A stretch of DNA of 64,000 bases, taken from the NCBI RefSeq assembly GCF_003003235.1, contig NZ_PVUE01000002.1, positions 62,001-126,000 of the forward strand. Reading direction: 5' to 3'. Shown here piece after piece: positions 39,292-48,484 of the stretch; within the stretch, counting starts at the first letter, position 1; each line of letters begins with the position of its first letter. The notes below the pieces were generated by a model that was given only the letters and a program-made list of their open reading frames with translations, did not search any database and was not told the DNA's origin. Source of the DNA: Antricoccus suffuscus. GTDB taxonomy: Bacteria; Actinomycetota; Actinomycetes; Mycobacteriales; Antricoccaceae. Made by a program: the position numbers and the translations under genes.

Positions 39292-40476
39292 TTAGAACCG
39301 GGCTGCGGAGGACTCGAAGGTGAAGGTGCGCCGGCCGATTCGTACCTGGGTGCCCGGGCTCAGCACGAACGTCTGGCGCGGCGCCAGGCGGGTCCAGCCT
39401 TTCTGTTCCGGTCCTGCTACGAAGGTCCCATTCGCCGAACCGCGGTCGATCAGCTGAACGTCCCACTCCTCCAGTCGAATCTCGGCGTGGACCCGCGACA
39501 GCGCCCCGCTGGTGTCATCCACCCGGATCGGCCGGTGATGACCCGACTGCACTTCGGTGGAGACCTCCGGACTGCGACCGAGGATGTAGTTGTCGTCGAG
39601 TACGAATGTCGATCCGGCGTCGAGGACGAGCAGCCCAAGGGGTGGGCGCCGTTCGTGCACCAGCACCCCGGTGAGCTGGTCCATGCGGATGCCGCACACC
39701 GCGCAGAAGGACACTCGCGGATCGTTGAGGTGGTTTCGCGAGCACTTGAAGCCTCGGACGTATGCCCCGGGTCGTGATTTGACTCCCTCGTCCGCCTCGG
39801 CCTGTCGCTCTCGTTGACTCTGCTGCGCCCGCGGCGCGGCGACAGGTAATGGTTCACGCGGTTCGACCGGACGCCCGCCCGCGATCCGTTCGGAGAGCTT
39901 CGGAGGTGTCGGTGGTGACGACGGCGCGGATTCGCGCGGTGCTGGCAATGAGGACGGCGCAGGCGGACCAATGGTCACCGCGCCGCCGGCGGTGATCCCG
40001 GCTTGGAAGCTAGCCCAGTCGGGGATACCCGGCATCGGCGTCGTCACGCTGCTGAGGTCGAGGTCGCCGCCTGCCAAAAGCAGCGCGTCGGTCCGTGACG
40101 GCAGCATCCGGTCGACTGCGAAGGCGGCCTCGCGGCCGCTAATCGTCGTGCCGGGTCCGCCGCCCGCAGGGATGCGGGTGACCGCGACGTTGCCATGCAG
40201 GAAAAGCGCGATACCGTCCGCGGTCGCGGCCACGGTTCCGAAGTCCGGGGCGGAGTCAGCGCGTCCCAGCCAGGTCGAGAGTTGTCGAGCCACGCCCGAT
40301 CCTGGCGCCTGCGGCGCGGTTCCGGATGCGGTGCGAATTAACTCCAGCAGCTCGTTCACACTCGGCTGATCGGTGTCGTGGTCAATCTTGATGAACGCGA
40401 CGAGGCCGGGCAGGCGGGCAATGAGGTCGCTACCTGCGTGCACCACCGCGCGGATATCGTCAAAGTTCTCGCTCAC
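39292..40476 (-). CDS. FHA-domain protein with zinc-ribbon-like motif
   Basis: 394 residues from the GTG at 40476, which forms a GTGA overlap with the preceding membrane-protein gene; the frame is open far upstream but only by composition. An N-terminal globular region (1-165, unknown; contains TVAATADGIALFLHGNVAV) and a Pro-rich linker (about 165-230) lead to FKCSRNH...FCAVCG, a possible zinc ribbon (about 235-265). The C-terminal FHA domain (about 290-390) has the phosphothreonine-binding residues YILGRSP, SRVHAEIRL and RGSANGTFV. FHA domains bind phosphothreonine made by kinases such as the two nearby. Last of a three-gene operon. Confidence 0.85.
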   Translation of the reverse strand: MSENFDDIRAVVHAGSDLIARLPGLVAFIKIDHDTDQPSVNELLELIRTASGTAPQAPGSGVARQLSTWLGRADSAPDFGTVAATADGIALFLHGNVAVTRIPAGGGPGTTISGREAAFAVDRMLPSRTDALLLAGGDLDLSSVTTPMPGIPDWASFQAGITAGGAVTIGPPAPSSLPAPRESAPSSPPTPPKLSERIAGGRPVEPREPLPVAAPRAQQSQRERQAEADEGVKSRPGAYVRGFKCSRNHLNDPRVSFCAVCGIRMDQLTGVLVHERRPPLGLLVLDAGSTFVLDDNYILGRSPEVSTEVQSGHHRPIRVDDTSGALSRVHAEIRLEEWDVQLIDRGSANGTFVAGPEQKGWTRLAPRQTFVLSPGTQVRIGRRTFTFESSAARF

Positions 40477-40907
40477 ACCAACCGACCTCCGCGGAACCGC
40501 CAACGGATGAAAGGTATCCGCATCGGACCGTTGACGGTCAGCCAGATGACAACCCAGGTTGTTGCGAAATCGATGACAAACGCCCAGCCGCCGATGCCGT
40601 CGACTCCGGGAACCAGCCCGGCGGCAATCAGGAACCAGATCAGAACGCCCTCGTTGATGCCGTTGAGAAGGCCAAACGGTGTTGGCCAGTCCTTCTCCCA
40701 TCGGAACTGCTGAAGTGCGTGGTAGATCAGCTCCCAGACGACTCCGAGCACGGTCACGGTGAGCAGGATGATGAAGGTGATCTGGTAGCTCGCCCCGACG
40801 CCGACCCCCGTGGGAAGCAGCGGTGTGATGATCAGCGTCCAGAGTGCGCCGATGACGAGGGTGACGAAGATGCGAGTCTGAATGCGCCCGCTCAGAGTCG
40901 GTGTCAT
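40473..40907 (-). CDS. Four-helix integral membrane protein, function unknown
   Basis: 144 residues with four clear hydrophobic segments (IFVTLVIGALWTLIITPLL, ITFIILLTVTVLGVVWELIY, FGLLNGINEGVLIWFLIAAG, AFVIDFATTWVVIWLTVNG). The loop HALQQFRWEKDWPT and the basic C-terminus RIPFIRWRFRGGR suggest both ends are cytoplasmic. I recognise no family. It lies between the flavoprotein-like gene (9 nt) and the FHA gene (4-nt overlap), so it is an obligatory part of that operon and may anchor the other two at the membrane. Confidence 0.8.
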   Translation of the reverse strand: MTPTLSGRIQTRIFVTLVIGALWTLIITPLLPTGVGVGASYQITFIILLTVTVLGVVWELIYHALQQFRWEKDWPTPFGLLNGINEGVLIWFLIAAGLVPGVDGIGGWAFVIDFATTWVVIWLTVNGPMRIPFIRWRFRGGRLV

Positions 40908-40916
40908 GATCGGCTC

Positions 40917-42572
40917 CTAGATCTTCTTGTTTCTCGCCCACAGCCACCACTGGCTGATGGAGCGAAGCGGACCGAGCTTTTTGCAGAAGCCGATCTTGCT
41001 GAGATCGTCGGCGATCTCCTGAGCCGCGATCTGGAGCCCCAGAAATGTGTCGATTCCGGGGAACGGACCGCCGAGAGTCGAGCTTCCCGACGCATACAGT
41101 CGCCCGGGTCGGCTTCGGGTTCCAATCACCTCGAACGCGGCAGTGACGTCCAACCGGTCCTTCGGGTTGCGGCCCGCACCGCCATGATCGAGCAGATCGG
41201 CCAGCACGCGGCTCTCGCGAATGTCGGCCTCGAGGCCCGTGCAGTCGATGACGAAGTCGGCGTACTCCTCGAACTGCCCCTGTGCGGTCGTCAATGTGGT
41301 GATGACCCCACCGCGGGTGCCAGCGGGGCGAAGATGCTCGACTTTGCCTTGCACCGTGCGGTACCACCCGCCCTTGCGGCCCCGGCTCAACTGCTTCTGC
41401 CAGTTGCGGCGGTACGGCGTGTTGGTACCGCCCATGTCCTCGTAGGCCTGGGCGCGCTCGGCGCCCTCGAGCCGTGCGATCTTGTATTTGAGCTGTCCGC
41501 CCCAGACGGATTTCGGATAGTTGAAACCTTGGTAAGCCCAGCCGTGAGAGCCTGGGCGGCGGTTGAAGATGTTCTTCCCATGCGGTCCGGCGTAATACGT
41601 GCGAAAAACGTGCACGATCTCGGTCTGAAGGCCCAGGTTGTCTCGGTCGTCGATGAGTCGCTGGAGGACTCGTGAGGCGACGATGCCGCCGCCGCGGATG
41701 AGGACTCGTCCGGGACGGATCGCGAGCTGCTTATAGACGTGCTCGTGTGGTTCGTAGGCGTTGACGACTTTCGACGGGTCGCGATGCTCTTCGCGGTAAC
41801 GCTGCAGATCGGACAGTAGCCGCAGCCCGGGGTAGCCGATTGCAATGTGCGCGTAAAGACTGCGGAATGCGATTCGTTTCGTCCTTGTCGCGCCTGCCGG
41901 TGGAGTGAGGATGGTGTAGTAGCCGCCTTCGTTACGGCGTCGCACCATGCGCACTTGTCCCTTATAGGTGCGATCGCGCAGTCCGATCCGGTCGAACTCC
42001 TTCTCCATCGCACTGAATACATGGCCCGCCCGCGGCGTGTAGTAGTCGCGCAGAATCGGCTCGGTAAGGATGTTCCAGAGAGGGTCCAGGAAACCCTTGA
42101 GGCTCTTGGCGGTGAATGCCTCCCGCACGGCGTACGACGGAAAGCCCCAGATGTTGTCCGGGCAGGACGCGGAGTCTGAGCGCAGCCGCTCACCGCGAGG
42201 GACCTGCGATACGCGCGTCAGGTACTCATAGCTCTGCCATGGCACGTCAAGGCCACTCAGCACGGCAATCGATGTCGCCGGTACGCCGTAGATGCGCAGA
42301 TAGTCGGCGGTCACGAACGAGCCGATCCCGCCTCCCACCGTGACGAACGGGACGTCGATCACCGGGATGCCCGCCCGCGCGACCATCTCATCGGTCCAGA
42401 TGTCTGTGTCGATCAACTCCGAGTTCAGATCGCCGGGCTGCGTCGCGGCCGGCGCGCGAGAAGACGCTTCCGATGACGGTCTGTGGGGCGGCCGAGGTGG
42501 CGCAGCCACCGGTCCGGTTCTCGCTACTGGTGTGACCGGCTGATCGGACAGGTCGTCGTGTTCGTACCGCAT
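40917..42572 (-). CDS. FAD/NAD(P)-binding oxidoreductase-like protein
   Basis: 551 residues from ATG 42572; a longer frame is open but not supported. A Pro/Ala-rich N-terminus of about 70 residues precedes a Rossmann motif VPFVTVGGGIGSFVTADYL (GxGxxS) and later a second dinucleotide motif [18 protein letters not shown], the layout of two-dinucleotide-binding flavoproteins. Near the C-terminus are DFVIDCTGLEAD and RLYASGSSTLGGPFPGIDTFLG, which resemble the FAD-contacting end of such enzymes. The substrate is unknown. First gene of the operon with the membrane protein and the FHA protein, an unusual association. Confidence 0.8.
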   Translation of the reverse strand: MRYEHDDLSDQPVTPVARTGPVAAPPRPPHRPSSEASSRAPAATQPGDLNSELIDTDIWTDEMVARAGIPVIDVPFVTVGGGIGSFVTADYLRIYGVPATSIAVLSGLDVPWQSYEYLTRVSQVPRGERLRSDSASCPDNIWGFPSYAVREAFTAKSLKGFLDPLWNILTEPILRDYYTPRAGHVFSAMEKEFDRIGLRDRTYKGQVRMVRRRNEGGYYTILTPPAGATRTKRIAFRSLYAHIAIGYPGLRLLSDLQRYREEHRDPSKVVNAYEPHEHVYKQLAIRPGRVLIRGGGIVASRVLQRLIDDRDNLGLQTEIVHVFRTYYAGPHGKNIFNRRPGSHGWAYQGFNYPKSVWGGQLKYKIARLEGAERAQAYEDMGGTNTPYRRNWQKQLSRGRKGGWYRTVQGKVEHLRPAGTRGGVITTLTTAQGQFEEYADFVIDCTGLEADIRESRVLADLLDHGGAGRNPKDRLDVTAAFEVIGTRSRPGRLYASGSSTLGGPFPGIDTFLGLQIAAQEIADDLSKIGFCKKLGPLRSISQWWLWARNKKI

Positions 42573-42699
42573 ACCAAACCCCCCGGGCCATAACGCAAAC
42601 GGTCGATCACGAATGATTTTGAACGTTTGACCACGGTTTAACAAGCCCGTCACACGTAATGGGGGGCGACGCGGCACCGCGCCGTGAGGATCCGGTTCG

Positions 42700-43356
42700 T
42701 TAGAAGAGCCGGGCAGTGGGGTCGGTCAGCCCGCGTAGTTCGTCGTAGTCGGTGGTCACGCAGGTAATTCCGCGGTCTTCGGCGAGAGTCTTCGCCTGTG
42801 GCTTGACGACGTTGCCGGCTAGTACGCCGCGCACCGGTGCGATTTTCGACGAACGGTTCAGCAGGTCGAGGTAGCGAGTGAGCTGCTCGACCGCCGAAAT
42901 CTCGACGACGCGTTTCACCTCGATCGCCACCGTGCCCACGTCCTCGCGGGCAAGGATGTCGACCGGACCGATCGGTGTCGGGTATTCGCGCCGGACCAGG
43001 CGAAGTCCCGCTCCGATGACATCGAGATGGTCGGCCAGCAAGGCTTGCAGGTGCGCCTCGACGCCGTCCTTCATCAGGCCGGGATCGACGCCCAAATGAT
43101 GCGTCGAGTCACTGAGAATTTCCTCGATGCGGATGACCAGCGTCTCGCCGGCCTTGTTCTTCACCGTCCACTCGCCGTCGCGCTCGATGAGCGTGCATGG
43201 CGGTGACATCCAGTTCAGCGGTTTGTAGGAGCCGCCGTCGGAATGGACGAGCACCGAGCCATCGGCCTTGACCATCAGCAACCTGGTCGCCTTAGGTAAG
43301 TGGGCACTCAACCGCCCGGCGTAGTCGACCTCGCACGTAGCGATCACCATTCTCAC
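42700..43356 (-). CDS. nucS: Mismatch-specific endonuclease NucS
   Basis: 218 residues from GTG 43356 ([16 protein letters not shown]), aligning with the start of the M. tuberculosis protein. NucS/EndoMS replaces MutS-MutL in most actinobacteria, cutting both strands at mismatches. The N-terminal DNA-binding/dimer domain has [20 protein letters not shown] and [11 protein letters not shown]. The C-terminal PD-(D/E)xK nuclease has [20 protein letters not shown] (catalytic Asp, Glu, Lys) and [13 protein letters not shown]. The terminal TARLF fits a beta-clamp-binding tail. It is divergent from the aldehyde dehydrogenase gene with about 100 nt between. Confidence 0.96.
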   Translation of the reverse strand: MRMVIATCEVDYAGRLSAHLPKATRLLMVKADGSVLVHSDGGSYKPLNWMSPPCTLIERDGEWTVKNKAGETLVIRIEEILSDSTHHLGVDPGLMKDGVEAHLQALLADHLDVIGAGLRLVRREYPTPIGPVDILAREDVGTVAIEVKRVVEISAVEQLTRYLDLLNRSSKIAPVRGVLAGNVVKPQAKTLAEDRGITCVTTDYDELRGLTDPTARLF

Positions 43357-43459
43357 GAGGGTCGACGCTACCAAAGACCGGCACTTCCGGCGCAATGCAA
43401 ACCGACCAGAACTCTGCGAAGATTGACAGGTCGATCACGGCCATCAGCTTGGGAGACGT

Positions 43460-44920
43460 ATGAGCACCTTTACCAGCCTCAATCCGGCCAGTGGGGACAC
43501 GATCGCGTCGTTCCCGATTATGGACGAGCGGTCCGTGCACACCGTCGTCGAGGACGCCCGTGAAGCCGGCGGATGGTGGGCCCAGCTGGGGTACGCCGAG
43601 CGCAAGGCGCGGTTGCTCAAGTGGCGCACGATTATCGTCTCGCGGATGGATGAGCTCGCCGAACTGATGCACCGCGAAGGTGGCAAGCCGCTCGACGACG
43701 CACTCCTCGAGATCACCCTCACTGTCGAGCACATCGACTGGGCCGCAAAGCATGCCGCGCGGGTCCTCGGTCGCAAGGCGGTCTCACCGGGTCTGCTGCT
43801 GTCCAACCATGGTGCCTCGGTACGCCGCGTGCCATACGGCGTGATCGGCGTCATCGGTCCCTGGAACTACCCGCTGTTCACTCCAATGGGTTCGATTGCT
43901 TATGCGCTCGCGGCCGGCAATGCCGTCGTATTCAAGCCGAGCGAGTTCACGCCGGCGGTGGGGCAGTGGATCACCGAGTCCTTCGGCGAGGTCGTACCGG
44001 AACGCCCCGTCCTTCAACTGATCACCGGTTTCGGCGACACCGGGGCCGCGTTGTGTGCGTCGGGCGTCGACAAGCTCGCATTCACCGGCTCGAGCACGAC
44101 GGGGCAAAAGGTCATGGCGACCTGTGCGCAGAGCCTGACTCCGGTGCTCGTCGAGTGCGGCGGCAAGGACGTCATGATCGTCGATCATGACGCTGACATC
44201 GAGGCCGCGGCGCAGGCGGCCGTTTGGGGCGGCATGGCTAACGCCGGTCAGACGTGCATCGGCACCGAACGGGTCTACGCACACGCCAAGGTGTATGACG
44301 AGGTGCTCGGGCGGATCAGCGCGATCGCGAGGGATCTGTCGGCGGGCAGCGGGCCGGATGCGTCGTACGGTCCGATGACCATGCCGAGCCAGCTCGACGT
44401 AATCCGCCGCCATGTCGACGATGCGCTCACTCGAGGCGGCACGGCAACCGTCGGCGGCCGCGAGTCGATCAAGGACCCGTACGTCGAACCGGTCGTGCTC
44501 AGCGGCGTACCGGAGGACAGCGCGGCGGTGCAGGAGGAGACGTTCGGGCCGGTGCTCATCGTCAACAAGGTCGCCGACATCGACGAGGCGATCGAGCGCG
44601 CCAACGCTACGCCCTACGGCTTGGCCGCGGCGGTCTTCTCCCGCGCTCGCGGCGAGGAAATCGTGGCGCGGCTGCGATGCGGTATGGCCTCGATCAACTC
44701 GGTGATCTCCTTTGCGGGAATCCCGGCGTTGCCGTTCGGTGGGGTCGGGGCGTCTGGATTTGGACGGATCCACGGCGAGGACGGGCTCCGGGAGTTCGCC
44801 CGCACGCAATCGGTAGCCAAGCTGCGCATCCCGATTCCGTTGGTGCTCACCAGCTTCGCCCGACCGAAGTGGGCGGTGAAGTTTACCGCGGGTGCGGTAC
44901 GCCGACGTTTTCGCGGCTAG
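43460..44920 (+). CDS. NAD(P)-dependent aldehyde dehydrogenase
   Basis: 486 residues. ALDH superfamily: PYGVIGVIGPWNYPLFTP (cofactor entry), AGNAVVFKPSE, AFTGSSTTGQKV (Rossmann), general-base Glu in VLVECGGKDVMI, catalytic Cys in NAGQTCIGTERVY, and EETFGPVLIV. The C-terminal 35 residues are basic and moderately hydrophobic (LVLTSFARPKWAVKFTAGAV), suggesting membrane association as in fatty-aldehyde dehydrogenases. GGGAGACGT precedes the ATG. Upstream of the hydroxyacyl-CoA dehydrogenase and acyl-AMP ligase genes, so fatty aldehyde or acyl metabolism is plausible. Confidence 0.92.
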   Translation: MSTFTSLNPASGDTIASFPIMDERSVHTVVEDAREAGGWWAQLGYAERKARLLKWRTIIVSRMDELAELMHREGGKPLDDALLEITLTVEHIDWAAKHAARVLGRKAVSPGLLLSNHGASVRRVPYGVIGVIGPWNYPLFTPMGSIAYALAAGNAVVFKPSEFTPAVGQWITESFGEVVPERPVLQLITGFGDTGAALCASGVDKLAFTGSSTTGQKVMATCAQSLTPVLVECGGKDVMIVDHDADIEAAAQAAVWGGMANAGQTCIGTERVYAHAKVYDEVLGRISAIARDLSAGSGPDASYGPMTMPSQLDVIRRHVDDALTRGGTATVGGRESIKDPYVEPVVLSGVPEDSAAVQEETFGPVLIVNKVADIDEAIERANATPYGLAAAVFSRARGEEIVARLRCGMASINSVISFAGIPALPFGGVGASGFGRIHGEDGLREFARTQSVAKLRIPIPLVLTSFARPKWAVKFTAGAVRRRFRG

Positions 44921-44990
44921 CGCGGCGGAGGCGTTTCGGGGCACAGACTAGGATCGCTGAAACGGTCAACCAAAGTCTTGGGAGTATTTC

Positions 44991-46775
44991 GTGGCGCGTG
45001 AGTTCGCAGTAGTGGGCGTGGTCGGCATCGGCACGATGGGTGCCGGCATCGCCGAGGTAATGGCTCGGTCCGGGATTCGCGTCATCGCGTACGAGCGCGA
45101 CGAAGTCGGGCTCAAGCGCGGCCGCGGACACATCGAGCACTCGACCGGACGCGCGCTAGCGCGCGGCAAGGTCAGCGAAGACGAGCGCGACAAGATCATC
45201 GGGCTCGTCAACCTGACGACCAACTTCGATGATCTCGCCGAGTGCGAGCTGGTGATCGAGGCCGTCCCCGAGCGTATGGACATCAAGCTCGACATCTTCC
45301 AGCGGCTCGACAAGATCTGTCCACGCGACACGATCCTCGCGACCAACACATCCTCGCTGTCGGTGACCGAGCTGGGGGTTGCCACCGGGCGTCCGAGCAA
45401 GGTAGTCGGCATGCACTTCTTCAACCCAGCGCCGGTCATGAAGCTGGTCGAGGTCATCTCGACCGTCGTCACCGACCGCAGCGTCGTGGAGGACGTCGAG
45501 GCGCTCGCGAAGCAGATCGACAAGACGGACGTGACCGTGTCAGACCGCGCAGGCTTCATAGCCAATGCGCTGCTGTTTGGTTATCTCAACCACGCAGTCG
45601 GTATGTACCAAGACAACTACGCCAGCCGCGAGGACATCGACGCGGCGATGCGCTTCGGCTGCGGGCTGCCCATGGGCCCACTCGCGCTGATGGATCTGAT
45701 CGGCTTGGATACGGCGTACGAGATCCTCGACACGATGTACAAGCAGGGCCGCAACCGGATGCACGCGCCGCGGCCGATCATTCGCCAGATGATGACCGCC
45801 GGACTCAAGGGCCGCAAGTCCGGTCGCGGTTTCTACACCTATGACCGCCCAGGCTCGCCGGTTGTCGTCCCGGATCGGCTCACCCCGGCCGCGGACGACG
45901 CCACAGCTACGCCGGCGATCTCGCCCGGATCACTCAAGATCGGCGTCGTGGGGTCTGGCACCATGGCCACCGGCATCGTGGAGGTCTTCGCGAAGTCCGG
46001 CTTCGACGTCACCTACGTCGCGCGTAGCGAGGAGAAGGTTGCCACGGTACAGGCGGGCATCTCCAAGTCGTTGGAAAAGGCGGTCCAGCGCGGCAAACTT
46101 GCCGAGGCCGATCGCGACAAGGCCCTCGCAGGCATCCGGGGTACGACGCGGCTGGACGACCTCGCCGACCGCGATCTTGTCGTCGAAGCGATCATCGAAG
46201 ATCTGACGGTCAAGCAGGCACTGTTCTCCAACCTGGACGAGATCGTCGGCCCGGACGCCATTCTCGCCACGACAACCTCGAGCTTGCCAGTCATCGAGAT
46301 GGCCACACACACCGATCGTCCGTCGAAGGTGATCGGCCTGCACTTCTTCAACCCGGCCCCGGTCATGAAGCTCGTCGAGGTCGTCAACACTGTCAGCACC
46401 GACGACGCGACGATCGCCACGTCGACCGCGCTCGTGCACGCGATCGGCAAGCACCCGGTCAACTGCGCCGACCGCGCCGGCTTCATCGTCAACGCGCTGC
46501 TGTTCCCGTACCTCAATGATGCGGTGAAGATGCTCGAGGGCCACTACGCAACCTCCGACGACATCGATGCGGCCATGAAGGTTGGCTGCGGCTACCCGAT
46601 GGGGCCATTCGAACTCCTTGACGTTGTCGGGCTTGACGTGTCGCTGGCGATCGAGCGCACACTCTATTTGGAGTTCCGCGAGTCGGGGATGGCTCCGGCA
46701 CCACTTCTTGAGCACCTGGTGACGGCCGGATACCTCGGTCGTAAGACCCGCAAGGGCTTCCGCGACTACCGCTAA
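44991..46775 (+). CDS. Tandem-fused 3-hydroxyacyl-CoA (3-hydroxybutyryl-CoA) dehydrogenase
   Basis: 594 residues made of two complete 3-hydroxyacyl-CoA dehydrogenases (about 1-288 and 315-594) joined by a Pro/Ala-rich linker. Each half has a Rossmann glycine motif (VGIGTMGAGIAEVM; VGSGTMATGIVEVF), the catalytic His in HFFNPAPVMKLVEV, the Asn in DRAGFIANALLFGYLN / DRAGFIVNALLFPYLN, and the C-terminal helical domain (GCGLPMGPLALMDLIGLD / GCGYPMGPFELLDVVGLD). End of strand 2 reads YERDE in half 1 but VARSEE in half 2, implying NAD(H) and NADP(H) preference respectively. It would interconvert acetoacetyl-CoA and (S)-3-hydroxybutyryl-CoA. Similar fused proteins occur in streptomycetes. Confidence 0.92.
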   Translation: MAREFAVVGVVGIGTMGAGIAEVMARSGIRVIAYERDEVGLKRGRGHIEHSTGRALARGKVSEDERDKIIGLVNLTTNFDDLAECELVIEAVPERMDIKLDIFQRLDKICPRDTILATNTSSLSVTELGVATGRPSKVVGMHFFNPAPVMKLVEVISTVVTDRSVVEDVEALAKQIDKTDVTVSDRAGFIANALLFGYLNHAVGMYQDNYASREDIDAAMRFGCGLPMGPLALMDLIGLDTAYEILDTMYKQGRNRMHAPRPIIRQMMTAGLKGRKSGRGFYTYDRPGSPVVVPDRLTPAADDATATPAISPGSLKIGVVGSGTMATGIVEVFAKSGFDVTYVARSEEKVATVQAGISKSLEKAVQRGKLAEADRDKALAGIRGTTRLDDLADRDLVVEAIIEDLTVKQALFSNLDEIVGPDAILATTTSSLPVIEMATHTDRPSKVIGLHFFNPAPVMKLVEVVNTVSTDDATIATSTALVHAIGKHPVNCADRAGFIVNALLFPYLNDAVKMLEGHYATSDDIDAAMKVGCGYPMGPFELLDVVGLDVSLAIERTLYLEFRESGMAPAPLLEHLVTAGYLGRKTRKGFRDYR

Positions 46776-46780
46776 CCGCC

Positions 46781-48484
46781 ATGAGTGATTTCCTCGCGAC
46801 CATGGTTGAGTCGGCGACATCGTCGGCCGCGGACGGCTGGTTCTGTAGCAAGTCCGCCGCCGGCGATATGACGACTCGGCCGTGGTCCGAGGTGCACGAA
46901 GAAGCCCGTCGCTGCGCGCATGCGTTGCAATCGGCTGGCGTGCGCAATGGCTCGGCCGTCGCGCTGCTGATCGGCGCGCCGCGCGAGGTCGCGGTCGTCG
47001 CCCAGGCCGTGTGGTTGTGCGGGGCGAGCGTCACTATGCTGCACCAGCCGACGCCGCGCACCGACCTGCGTCGGTACGCCGCGGAGACAATCGGAGTGCT
47101 CGCGATGATCGGCGCCGAGGTTGTCGTGGTGGGCGAGCCGTTCGCGACGCTTGCGGACAGTTTCGGTAACGCCGCGCCCGGAGGCGGCATACGCGCGCTT
47201 ACCGTCGATCGTCTGTGCGCCAATACAACGGGCCTCAATGTCGATCCCGACACGGTGCCGGAGTCCGCGTACGCCGTGCTGCAGTTGACATCTGGATCGA
47301 CCTCGAAGCCCAAGGCTGTGCGCATCTCGCACCGCAGCTTGATGGAAAACATGCGCGCCATGGTCGACCGAAGTGAGTTCGGCCCGGACGATGTGATGGT
47401 CTCGTGGCTGCCGGTCTTTCACGACATGGGCATGATCGGCTTCTTGACCGTGCCGATGACCTTCGGTTTCAAGCTCGTCAAGGTAACGCCGGCGGACTTT
47501 CTCGCTACACCGTTGCTCTGGATGCAGCTCATCAGCGACTACGAGGCATCTGTAACGGCCGCGCCCAACTTCGCCTACTCGCTCGTCGCTCGGGCGCTGG
47601 ACAAGGCCGGACCGCTCGACCTGCACCGCCTCCGGATCGCGATGAACGGTGCGGAGCCAATTGATCCGCGCGCCGTAAAGGCGTTCGTCGATGCCGGCGC
47701 CAGGCACGGCGTAGATCCCGCCGCCGTACTTCCGGCGTACGGCATGGCAGAGGCCTCGCTGGCGGTGTCCTTCTCGAAACCCGGGATCGGCGCTCGCACC
47801 GACGTTGTCGACGCGCACGCCCTAGGTGAGCGGAGGCAGGCTGTTCCCGCGACCGAGCAGACTGAGCGGACAGCGACCTTCGTGATGCTGGGCGAGCCGC
47901 TCGACGGCATCGAAGTAAGTGTGCGCGACGACGAAGGGCACTCCCTGGGCGAGCGTGAAGTCGGCGTGCTGCACATCAGGGGAACAGCCATCACCGACAG
48001 TTATCTGACGACCGGCGGGCCGCAGAGCACGAAAGACGCCGACGGTTGGCTCGACACCGGGGACGAGGGCTACCTCGTCGCGCGCCAGATCGTGGTGTGC
48101 GGCCGACGCAAAGACTTGATCATATTGGCCGGACGAAACATCTACCCGACCGACGTAGAGCGCATCGCCGAGGATGCCGACGGAGTGCGCGCGGGCAACA
48201 CCGTTGCCGTTCGGTGGGGTGACAACCAGTTGCGCGAGGCGTTCGCGATTGGCGTGGAGTCGCGCGAGGCAGGCGATCTTGAGGCAGAACGACGGATCGT
48301 GCATGATGTGACGACCATGGTCGTCGAGCGTCTTAGCGCCCGGCCTGCGGTCGTCGTCGTACTGCCGATCGGGGCGCTTCCCAAGACCCCTTCGGGCAAG
48401 ATCCAGCGGCTGATTGCGCATTCGGTCATTCGCGCTGCCCTTGAGAAACGCCGCGGCGCAGGTGGCGATCGTGGGGCGTCGTAA
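46781..48484 (+). CDS. Fatty-acyl-AMP ligase / acyl-CoA synthetase family protein
   Basis: 567 residues, ANL superfamily adenylate-forming enzyme. Motifs: LTSGSTSKPKAVRISHRS (A3, ATP phosphate loop), WLPVFHDMGMIGFL, YGMAEASLAVSFSKPG (A5), GWLDTGDEGYLV (A7), GRRKDLIILAGRNIYP (A8 hinge) and PKTPSGKIQR (A10 Lys). Wording such as FHDMGMIG and the weight of the C-terminal domain point to the fatty-acyl-AMP ligase branch, which delivers acyl groups to carrier proteins, but CoA-ligase activity is possible. Five nt after the fused dehydrogenase gene, thus cotranscribed. Confidence 0.87.
   Translation: MSDFLATMVESATSSAADGWFCSKSAAGDMTTRPWSEVHEEARRCAHALQSAGVRNGSAVALLIGAPREVAVVAQAVWLCGASVTMLHQPTPRTDLRRYAAETIGVLAMIGAEVVVVGEPFATLADSFGNAAPGGGIRALTVDRLCANTTGLNVDPDTVPESAYAVLQLTSGSTSKPKAVRISHRSLMENMRAMVDRSEFGPDDVMVSWLPVFHDMGMIGFLTVPMTFGFKLVKVTPADFLATPLLWMQLISDYEASVTAAPNFAYSLVARALDKAGPLDLHRLRIAMNGAEPIDPRAVKAFVDAGARHGVDPAAVLPAYGMAEASLAVSFSKPGIGARTDVVDAHALGERRQAVPATEQTERTATFVMLGEPLDGIEVSVRDDEGHSLGEREVGVLHIRGTAITDSYLTTGGPQSTKDADGWLDTGDEGYLVARQIVVCGRRKDLIILAGRNIYPTDVERIAEDADGVRAGNTVAVRWGDNQLREAFAIGVESREAGDLEAERRIVHDVTTMVVERLSARPAVVVVLPIGALPKTPSGKIQRLIAHSVIRAALEKRRGAGGDRGAS

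Noticed and set aside
40477-41367. Upstream extension of the FHA-protein frame through the membrane-protein gene and into the flavoprotein gene
   Set aside because: Out-of-frame reading of two real genes; the GTG at 40476 gives a GTGA overlap and a sensible N-terminus.
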